From positions 73,287,280-73,351,279 of the forward strand of contig OY744605.1 in the NCBI GenBank assembly GCA_963556255.1: DNA of 64,000 nt. The letters are read 5' to 3'. The translations under genes and the position numbers were made by a program. Below the pieces are notes generated by a model. That model searched no databases and was not told the DNA's origin. It saw only the letters and a list, made by a program, of their open reading frames with translations. Source of the DNA: Allolobophora icterica. Taxonomy: Eukaryota; Annelida; Clitellata; Crassiclitellata; Lumbricidae. Shown here one piece after another: positions 50,481-61,700 of this stretch (the stretch's first letter is position 1; each line of letters starts with the position of its first letter).

Positions 50481-52593
50481 TATTTATAATTTATGTACTG
50501 ACTGTGACTGTGAGATCATGCAATGTTTGGTATTTGTGTTGCAGTTTTACTTCTCAAGTTGTGAGATTACTGTCTCATGTGTAAAAAATTTGAATTTAAG
50601 ATCCGAATTCTTCTGGGTGCCACGCACTCACTGAACTTTCTCTCTGGGTGCATTCGCACTCCCAAGGAGTTGGCGCCTATGGCGGGAAAGGCATCGTAAA
50701 GTGAACGGGTTACGCCTATACAATATACTGGCCTACACTCAACGGAGAGCTCTTTTATTCGAAGCAACAATCAACACTTCGATGCACAGTTAAATAGTTA
50801 AATCAACAAAATAATAAACAATTAAATCCACAAAACAGAAACATTAAACCAGAAAAATCACATATTTAGACGTTCTTTCAGGCTGGCAGCTCCAGCAAGC
50901 AGGCACAAAGGTTAAGTTAATACACACGGTATTCATAGTTTTTATTATATTTAAGACAATTGATTATCCAGGATTTAAGTCGGACTGGATCTAGGAGAGT
51001 GGAACCAAAAAGGTCGAAAACAGTTAGTTAGACACGGGGTTAGGACGAAGTAAACGGAGGGCTACGACTTTATGCAAATACTTGTAAATACATGTAATAC
51101 AGAAATTTCGAAAATAGATTTTATAAAGGTGTTAAGTCGAAAAAAGCAGTTTTCATAACAAAACATTTCAACTCAGCTGTATGGCTTACCACTTCAAATA
51201 ACTCGTGAATATGCTGGTGCCCTGCACTTTTGAGTGGCGCTTTAGAAATTTGAAGTTTACGATTATGATTACGATGAACTCATAAGGATTACAAACTTAT
51301 GCTTAAGCTCCTAAGAAGCATATATGTAAAAGTAATACAGCATTTACACATACATAAATTTACAGAAACTATTTGGATGAAGCTCATGAGGACAAAAGTG
51401 AAATATGAACACGGCATTCAATGAATGGACAACTCAAAACTTACAATATGTTTGTAGTCTTGTACTGATCCCAGAGAAATGACAGAATGAGTTGGCCCCA
51501 AATGTACACTGCATGTATGAAGACAATATGGCACCTTGTACCTTGCCCGCATGTATAGCACTTGGTATTGAATGTGACCCATATGGGCGCTATACGGGTC
51601 CCATGTGGGAGTTTGGATCTCATATTGGCTCCATGTGGGTATGCTGACAGGGTTAAGTACATTTCAAAAGAGCTGCACATACAGATAAACAAGTGAAGTT
51701 TAAGACAGTTTTAAAATGTTTGCCCAATAGAATCAAAAGCAACAGTACATATATAAGATGGAAGACTGTAACAAAAAGCGACTATCCTATAGATTACCAA
51801 GATAACTTGGTAATCCAGGGATGATCACCATCCAAGTACAAGCAGAACGTGAGTTGGGCCCAAGTGGTTGCGTCAGACGCTTAATCCTTTAAGGACGAGA
51901 GGGATTAGTTTTCCATGCATTTTAGTACACGCTCATTGTTAAAGGGTTAAGAGACATATGGTAATTGTGGAAGGCCCATAAACGTGGCTGACTGACATTT
52001 TTATAAATTGCCAATACAACAGAAATATAAAAACGTACACTGCCTCTAACAGTGAAATTGCGTGAAATTGTAATGATGAGCAATGGCAGAAGAAAGACAA
52101 CATTGAGCATTGAAATCTTATAAGGTGGCCAGGTAATTACTTAAGTACACGTCTCTTACAACAAGAACGGCTTTAAGATTAAGGGATATCTGGAAGAAAT
52201 GCAATGTGACAATATCTGACAAAACAAACAGACAACTGTTCCTCACAGGTTACATCGTCTAACAAAACTGGAATTCAAACCCCGGATGATCAGATCAAAG
52301 ACGTGCATTTCACAATCTGCCCCGTGCCACACCAATATCTCTGGACAACCTCCTCAGACTAGACGTAGCACAGTCAGTAATAAACCATTTCCTCTGTGCT
52401 TAGCATATATGTTGCATCTTTCAAATTTTGAGATTCTATTATACTGTGTCGCATCAACATTTACCAAATGAGTCAACTTTTCAATATGCAGAATGACTTA
52501 AATTGAAATGCAGAAAGTTAGTCCGTGTAACACAACTTAATGTAATGTAACTAAATGTAAATGCGTTCAAAACACCTCTCAAGGCCTTGAATA
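50481..52593. other. Intergenic, downstream of PLD3
   Basis: A module GTTGGCGCCTAT with GCACTC words at about 50620-50685 resembles the dispersed repeat at 10533/11390 in inverse orientation. A LINE-type tail GAGTGGCGCTTTAGAAATTT is at about 51233. Palindromic GGTCCCATGTGGGAG-type words lie at 51560-51660. No gene was recognised. Confidence 0.4.
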
Positions 52594-52599
52594 TTTATT
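52594..52599 (-). promoter_or_regulatory. Candidate poly(A) signal AATAAA for PLD3
   Basis: Plus-strand TTTATT, which is AATAAA on the coding strand, about 185 nt past the proposed stop codon. Confidence 0.4.
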
Positions 52600-52783
52600 C
52601 TGAATTATGACAGAGTGATGGCATAGATTAAAGAGCAACTGATAGAATATCAAACAACTTGAATACCAAATATGCAAAATTGTTACGGTTTCGTCACAAC
52701 TTCATCTGGTGATGACGGATGAAGTAACAATAAATAACTTGAGCTCTGACTCAATCCAAATTGGAAAACTACGTTTTGGTCTC

Positions 52784-52795
52784 TCAAAGCTTTGC
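52784..52795 (-). CDS. PLD3: PLD3 exon 11 (three codons and stop)
   Basis: A strong acceptor (CTGTTTTTTTTCAG on the minus strand) precedes 52795, followed by A-K-L-stop in phase 0. It was chosen because it gives a C-terminus of normal family length. Reading on past exon 10 would need another acceptor. Confidence 0.55.
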   Translation of the reverse strand, partial: AKL

Positions 52796-55700
52796 CTGAA
52801 AAAAAAACAGAAATTAACATTCACAAACTGCAGCTGGTATCAGCCTTATAAAAAACAAAGACGTGTAACAGAAGGTTAAGAAAATGGCTTCCTCTCTGGG
52901 TTTGAACCTGATTTTGTCAGGAGAACAAAAGGGACCACAAATCTTCTGACAATTTTATTGGGCTTTTCCTCTTATAGTAGCGGAAGAGATGACTTCAGAA
53001 GAAGACACAGCTTCAATTTGTCTTTTGTATAAACACTTTGAATAACGATCATAAATTTTTTCAAAAACTAACAACAGTTACACCATGGCGACCATTGCAG
53101 CTAGTAGGGAATGAGAAAATGATGATAACAGCAAAGTCATAAAATAATCAGCAAATTTTGCAGCCTATATTATGTATCAGCCCCCCTTCAGATTCATGTG
53201 CTCAAACTAAAAGACTTGAACAACTGAACTCCGTGGACTATTTTATTGCAAATACCTATTCTGAATATAGAAAAGGTCTCTACTAGTGTCATTACCTTAA
53301 TGCTTCAATCAGTAGTTGCTGCAAGGGAAACTTTAATCAAAAACAACTTATTTGAGGAACCAGGTCAAAACCCGATGAGTCTGGGAAATCAGAAGTCACA
53401 CTAAGGTTGATAAGTAAGTTGAAATAGATGAGTCTTAAGTTAAGATCTGAATAGCATCAAAGTACTGACAGAATGTACAGACATGAACAGCCACCAAGAA
53501 TGCCTAGAAACCTTACCACAGTTCTACTCACCATGGCCACTTGGGTCTCAAGTGGTTTGGCATAAGTTGAATTCCAATCCCTGTCGAATATCGAAACCAG
53601 TTGCTGCTGAACTGTCACGATATTTCTACTGCCCGACATCGTTTGGTTGACGATGAATCCTACGCCTGCTGTTGTTGTAAAGTAGTCCCCAGACCAATTT
53701 GACGTACCTAGAGATTTAATTTTTTTTTAATTAATTACCAAAATATGCAGCTTTTAAACATCATTCCTCTCAGAAAGTAAAAGTGTAGTACACTGAATGA
53801 AGTATGAGAAAGTAATGATGTCTTAACAAATGGATGCAGAAAATACAATTTCACCATCTTAAGCAATCCAGATAATAAAACTAAGGCTCCAATAAAAATA
53901 AGCCAAAACAAAATTACTGTGTAACAGGCATACTAGGTATACTAGAATAGGTATACTAGTCATTCATCTCCACTGAGGTATTTCTTGCATACCAATGTAC
54001 GCCACTTGGTCAGTGACCATGTACTTGTTGTGGTTGACTCTGGCATAAGGTATCTTCTCTTGAGCCTCAGTAAATGCAGGAACCACAAACATTTTCTGAA
54101 AACACAATTACAGATTCGTTTAATTCAAAGCTTCATATCACGCTCCGTTTCTTAAATCGATCTCTCACAAAATATTCCACTATCAGCAGTCAGTTACATT
54201 AGACATTTCATATATTAGTCTCCCTTCTGCGACTCGTTCTGCCGACTCAGTAGAGTCCTTCAAATCCAAACTTAAGACTTAACTGCTTTCTAAGGCCTAT
54301 TCTGTTTAGTTAGTTGGTTGAGTCGCCCTCGTAATGGCAAAGCTGTGTTGTGGTGCCACAGAAATCTTTGTTGTTATTAATAATTACAACAAAATCTTGT
54401 AGTATACTTTATATGGCACGATGGCTTATTCGTTAGCAAGGTTGATCTGTAATCCAACAGTTGTGGGTTCAGGCCTGCTAAGCACTCTGTGTAACAACCC
54501 TGGAAAAGCTGTTCACTCACACTTGTCTCCATCACCAGTGTAACCTATGGTACTGTAATTAGTAACTTCGGCTGTGCCGGTACCTAATGCACAAGGCATC
54601 AACCAATGGCACACCAAAACCAAGTCGTAAGTTAATAACCAGAAGATCAGTCCGCAAGATTGGTGCAAGCATGAACTGGCACGTTTACAGGACATTGTGA
54701 TTCACCCAATGCCCACTCACGGACCCAAGAATTAATGTCTTACCCTATGTTACCTTACCATAATGTTACCTTTCCTTAACATATCAGTAGGAGATGAGCA
54801 GCTCAATGAACTACCACTTTAGTTCTGTTACTAAGACATACGCACCACTTGGATATCTGCTCCATTGACGCCATTCAGTTCCTGAAGTGACTTCAAAAAC
54901 TTTATCATATTGGCACTTGTATGGTTCCATTTGCTTCCAAGGATCTTGACCTTGATCCCTCGATCGATGGCCGCTCTCCTCAGGGCATCATCTATGACCG
55001 GCCAAAACCTACAAAGACCACAGTCAAAACACAACTCACATCAAACTGTACCTAAATGTAATGCAAAGCACAATCAAAAACAACCATATCATGCCTAATA
55101 AATTTCTTTATCACAGCACTTTCTTTAAAAAAAAGTCAAAATAATACAAGAATCAAAACCAGATGTAGCCTCGTCTGCTTTCCACCTACAGTTGATCTTG
55201 GGCACGTCATGTGAAATCCAAGTGGGTCGCATTGTCTAACTGCGTAACCTCAAAGGTCATCATTTATAAGTGACCTAAACCCAGATTTTATTGTGGCCTT
55301 TTGAAATAGTTCTGGTTCCCCCAAGCCACGGGATTTTGACTGTACTTCCCCAGTGGCATTTGACTGCAGTTGACTGCATTTCCCGTGCCATTTGATGACA
55401 GTCCACTTGAAGCGACCATCAACGGATGCTTTGTGCTTTACAACGATCCTGTAGCAGTCTTTATATTGGATCAGAATAACGGTTCTAAAGAGCTCTATTT
55501 TAAGCAAGGGACTGGCAATAAATTTATCTAGTTGTTTGCAGACCATTAATGGCAAGTGCAAGATTTTAAACTTGGAGATCCAACAAAAAGAGATTCAAGA
55601 GTTTTGCTGCTCGAGTAAATGAACTGCTCTTACACGCTATTTCATAAGTACAGTTTAAAATGTTACTGAAATAATTCATTAATTTCATTCTTTTTACTTA

Positions 55701-58700
55701 TGTATAAAACAGCTCTCAGTTTTATATCGTGATATCGATATTTGTATTTAAGTTACAAACTTAATAATTTTAAAGAACACTTTTGCAGACCAGCCCTGGT
55801 CTGCAGAGCTCTGGTCCTCGGTCCACAAGACCATTGTTTTGAGAACCACTGGATTAGAGATTTATATTTGCAGAAAGCAGGTTTGAAATGATTTTTATTT
55901 ACGTTTTGTTCTTGACGAAGACAATCATTGGAGTGTAGTCCATGACTGCAATGTAAACGAACTTCTGCGCCTTTTCAATCAGGTCTAGAATCGCTTCGAT
56001 GTCACCTGTTCGTCCTTTTGGACAAAACTGAGGAGGTGCACTCTTAAACAAATCAAACAAATGATCAGTGAACAAATGATCAAGGCATCAATCAAGGCAT
56101 CAATCAAGGAATCAATCATGACATCAATCAAGACATCAATCAAGGCATCAATCAAGGCATCAATCAAGGAATCAATCAAGGCATCAATTAAAGAATCAAT
56201 CAAGGAATCAATCAAGGCATCAATCACGGAATCAATCCAGGCATCAATTAAGGAATCAATCGAAACATCAGTCAAGGCATCAATTAAGGAATCAATCAAT
56301 CAAGGCATCAACCACGACATCAATCAAGGCATCAATCAAGGCATCAATCAATTGTTTAACACACCAATGAAATAAATCAAAATATCACTGTTTCATTCAC
56401 GATTGCTTCCTTTAGTCAACCGGCTCATTGCCTGTTGGTGTCAATCACATGCCTCTGCTATATTCGACCATTCAGGTGTCACGCAACATATGTCATCATT
56501 CGTAATTACAATTCATAAATAAACTTGCATTACGAAAAGTAGCCAAACAACTGACGGAGAAGTAGACTTGGGCTGGAGACCCATTGAGTTTCAACTCCAT
56601 TGGGCTTTGCTTGTTGAACTTTGTGCTTAAGGCGTCCGGCCATGATGGAGGCAGAGGTGTGTCTGGCTTTCCCAGATACCAGTAAACTGCAAAGAGCTTT
56701 GAAGCATCATCAGCCAGAGATGGACAGCTGCTCAGTACTACTCCAAGCTCCTTCACCTAAAAAATAAATAACTATGCAGTAATCTGACAATGCTCTAATT
56801 AAATGTGCCTTGGACAGAGGCAATCTAGTCTAATCATTGCAATAACTCTGCATAGCTAGTATAAATTAGGCACTCATAAGGTATATGATGGCATACAGAT
56901 CACATATGCCTTAACTTGGGTTTCAGTCATCGAACGCACAGGTTTAGAGTGCAATTATTCGGCATTTATTTTGTTTCAGTCAGAAGTATAATCTTGCCCC
57001 CACCAATGAAATTTCCCCTATGCCTATGGTGCAAGAGCATACCAGAGGTGACTTTCTCCAGTTATACAGCTGAATTTATTGCTATCAATGAACTCCGACA
57101 TTATCTACACTGGTAAAGACCACCTTTGAGAGGTACTCAGGAGGCCCAATAATATATATTCAGTATATTACATTACACTAATGGCTGCATCTGCCTGAAT
57201 CATTGAGTGGCACTTTTATAAATGTTTGAATACAATTACAATTAAATAAGTTGATTAATAATCAAAAGTTCATATTTACGGAAAGAATTCTCAAACAACC
57301 GACAATATACACAGACATTTTAATCGCACCTTTTAACCACATCTCACAAAGATGCAAGGTAAATAATTCTCTAGAACTAAACCATTGTAATAATTGAAAC
57401 GAGTACCTGTGTCAATGACCTCCAATCCATGTTGGCACTTCCAATATAAATTCGTTTCTTGTCAATTATCCAAAGTTTCGTGTGCAGAATTCCACTTCCA
57501 AGAAGCTTCTCAAAGTCGATGCTTCTTACCTCAGCACCTGTACAGATTCAACAAGGAATCCACTTAGAAACAAAGAATTAAAACATATTACAAACACTGA
57601 CTGCAAAGTATGAATCAGTGGTTGCTACTAACTAAAACTACATTTCAAAACCGCAATCCATTGGGCAGAACTAGTTGATATCCATACAGATCCTGACACT
57701 AGGACACAGGTTATTGAGGATAAAACTGTCTTTTTTTCTGCGAGAGGGTAAAGAGGTAGCCACAAATTTTTTTAAATACGATTACCTTGCTTTTTTTACC
57801 ACAGCTCTGAAAACCATACCAGTGGCCTCATATCTAGATACACACTTACATACATGTATGCATACAGACCTGCCTGAGCAAGTTCTGTTGTGTCATTGTC
57901 TGGATTGCTCGGTGACGGTTTGTTCATGACAATACGCAGCTTCACCTTGCGATCCTTGACAGCTGATTTGAGCTTCTTAAATGTTTCTTCACCCTTCAAA
58001 GAAGAGTTCAAATACCAAAAGCTTAAACTACTCAGTCTAAAACAATACAAACAAGCACTAATTATAGCATTTCCAGCTGTGCAATATTAACCTGAGTGTG
58101 AACAAGAAGGTAATTAATGGGACCGAATTTTGGTGGAGGTTAAAATCATTTTTATCATGGTCAGGATCTTGGGATATGGTATAAATCACCCAAGGCCAAT
58201 AATACAGTTCTTCCACAAACATGAATAATTTTTGGCCATTACAAGTCTACTGGTTCACATTGATTTTCCGCTATGGTGCTGGTCATCATGTAAGAGAGAG
58301 ATGGTTAACTACATTGTAAGAAGCATGACAGAAGTGGAGAGATGTAAGAGGCATGTAAGATATGTGGCCTCCAGATCTCCACTAAAGGCCCATGCCCATG
58401 TCTTTTTGACTCATTTTTACAAGCTGTTCCCAAGTCCTCTTGGATTTCCCACAAAAGCTGTTGACAGGACTCACCCTGGATTTGGGAATGCAAGCCAAGT
58501 TTGCTCAGCAGCAAACATCGACTGATGCTTTGCATATTATTACAGAAGCACTATAAAAGTTATCAGAATAGATTACATTAGATTAGATTAGATATAGAAT
58601 CTCAAGATCCAAAGATTACAATAATCAAGAACTCAAAAACCATGTTACTTTGTCAGTAAAAACCACTGTGGTCCACCTAGATAATCTTGACGTTCTCTGT

Positions 58701-61700
58701 GCGGTCAATAAGTTAGACAGTGGTCTGTTGTGGAGGAAAGTAGTCTATTTAGTAGTTAACTGGGTCTGTAATTCAAAGATAGTGCATTTGAGCCTTCTAA
58801 GTGCACCCCTCAGCTTAACGACCCTCGACTGTCTGTGCACAATTGTCTTCTCGCCACCGACCTGCCAATCTGATGGATCTTTGATGACATCCTGGCCAAG
58901 AAGTGTCCAGTAATACGATGCAATGTCTATTGACTGAGCTGCATTGTCTATGAGATCACTCCACGCTGAAAATGTGGAAGCAAAACTTGGAGAACCGGAT
59001 GGATAAGTTAAGTTGTCTGGAATGCTCTCGTGAACTGAGATCCTGAAATGTCATCAAAAAATTTCAAAATCTGAACTATTTGCAACAGTTTTCTAGGTAG
59101 GACCAGTGGCGTAACTTCATATTCTGGGCCCCCCTGCAAGATTTTCAAAATGGGCCCCCCTCCATACAGCCGATGACAATCTGATAGACAATTTTATGTT
59201 TCAAATTATCGACTCACTTTTGAGGCATACATTTTAATGATTTTAATTTATGATATTTTATTTTATTATTAATTTGTAATCTTATGCCACAACTAAAAAT
59301 TGTTTTCGATTTGCATTAAAATTGATTAAATGTTATAAATGAAATGTTACTGAATATTGTTTTATTCAATGTTACGAAATCATAAATCAAGAACAGTTTT
59401 GTATCTATCTGTAGTTCACTGACTTCACTGCCTCTGGTATCCTCCTGAGGCTCCTGCTCATTTTCTTCATTACGTACATTTGCAACAGATTGTGTTTCTT
59501 CCTTTTTAGTCTGTGCCGGTAACAAGAATGAGTCAATTTTACATCGTTTTTTAAGTTCGTTTTGTAAATCCTTCTTTTTCCGTCGTTTAGCTGCTCCACT
59601 TAGAGGCTTGCTAGCCATCATTAGTACAATTTTTTATTTTTAAATCTTAAATTTTGTATTGTAAATTGTAATCCGATCTAATCTATTTAAACAAACTTTT
59701 TAAATAAATATCAACAACGATGGCCGACGGAAACTTGGCAATGAGACTAATGACGTCAGCATAAATCAAAGACGAAAAGTGAAACTAATTGAGTGAATTA
59801 ACTGCAAATTTCAGCGTCATCTGGCGATTATAGTTTGCCTTCGAGTCACTGTTCACTAGCTTAAATCAAAGCCTAGAAAAATATGCGCCGACCGCGCATC
59901 AATAGTAATATTCCACATCATCTGCCTGCCTGCATGATTTATTGATTTTACAAGGCTAAGGAGTTTACAAGGAGTTTCGGTTTCCGGCTTTCTGCTGTGC
60001 ATTTATTAATTAAAATAGTTCATTTTTTCAGGTTTGAAAATGGGCCCCTTTTACCTGGGCCCCCCGCAGTTGCGGGCCCTGCGGGCCCATAGTTACGCTA
60101 CTGGGTAGGACCCTACTTAATGAAGCTGTATTAAGTATCCACATACATTATATACGTAAATATTTAATTTTGTAATTCAATCCTTTCTAGAACATCTTCC
60201 TGGAATAAATTACCCGACAACCTATGAAGTGATCAATGTTTTAAAACCATGTTTCTCTTCAAGAAGTGCTAAATAAATCTGCAATTACACTTACAATAAA
60301 TAAAACTGGGAATAATAGTTAAACAGGCTGTAGCCTCAAGAACATCATTGTGAATACTTGTACATAATCATAATGGTGTTGTAGACATCATTGGATCAGA
60401 TATGATTGGATCAGAAAATACAACATAATGAGGAAACGCCTTGCAACTGCACCCTTACTTGCAATCGTCACTAACAGGAATGGCCTTCTGCACATCTGAT
60501 CCTTTGTCACACGTGCCTTCGGGTACCAGCATCATCGGCATAATGACAAAGATGACCGTCATGACAACTATCGCCGTCACAACAACGTACGCGACGACCT
60601 TGTACTCGAACATGACCACATCTGTAAATCTTCTTTTGACTTCATTAACAGCATGGTCTTCTTTGACCTGTAATTTGTGAAAATTTAAACTGAATCATTA
60701 GTGAATCACTACTTCACCTCGCTGCACCTACTTAAATTGCTGGAGCTTGTAATGGCTACAAAGCAGAAAATTTTATTCATTCAAGATCACAAAATCATGT
60801 TCTTAAGCTTAGAGTAATTGTAATTGTAATCGAGAATTTATATAGCGCCACTCATAATCAGAGGCGCTCCCGACCCGGGTCAGTGTCTTCACTGACAAAG
60901 AGAAATGTTTTCAGGCACTTGCGAAACTGGGCAGGAGATAGAGAGAGAAGAACAAGCCTAAAGCCTTGAGGGAGGCTGTTCCAGCTGGAAGGGCCCACAA
61001 CCGCAAAACTACGGGACTGGGCAGTAGCAGTGCGCATCCAAGGAATTAGCAAGTGGCCACCGGCAGATGACCGTAGAGAGGCCCGACCAGGCAAACTGGA
61101 AACTGGGGTGCAGTAAGTCCTGAGATACAGCAGAGCTGAGCCAACAAGACAGTTACACATGAGGGAAAGGACCTTAAATTGGATGCGTTGGTGAATGGGA
61201 AGCCAGTGAAGGGAGTCCCGGATGTAGGAAGAGATATGGGCAAACTTCATGATGCCCCCTATGAGGCGAGCTGCAGCATTAAGGATGGACTGAAGTTTAG
61301 ATGTATTAGTAGAGGACAGGCCAATATAGACAGCGTTTCCATAGTCAATCCTAGTGCAGATCAGAGCATGAACCAAGGTCACAATCGCATGCAGGGGAAG
61401 AGACTGGCGAATGGCACGAAGTTGGCGTAAATAGTAAAAGCACGAGCGAGATACACTATTGAGATGATCAGATAGAGAAAGAGTAGGATCTAGGACAAAT
61501 CCAAGATCACGGACAGAGGAGGAGAAGTACACATTGGGAAACCTGAGGCGCAGAGAGTCAGCACCAATCCTGGCAAGCTGGACACGATTACCGGATTTGA
61601 ACGAATGTACGAATGTTCAACACACAAGTCGATTCACTGCTTCACTTTGGTGCATCCATTACTTTGTCAACTGGAGCGCGCAATATTTAGATAAACAAAT

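Noticed and set aside
52784..52795. Peroxisomal targeting signal AKL at the PLD3 C-terminus
   Set aside because: The protein has an N-terminal membrane anchor and family members are endolysosomal. The three-codon exon is itself only moderately supported.
55985..56375. 104-codon frames on both strands with [13 protein letters not shown] repeats
   Set aside because: The 12-bp minisatellite lacks stop codons in these frames on both strands. It lies in a PLD3 intron, and the minus frame merges into exon 7 by chance.
60858..61532. A functional LINE ORF
   Set aside because: Only the C-terminal third of the reverse transcriptase is present. The catalytic core and any upstream ORF are missing.
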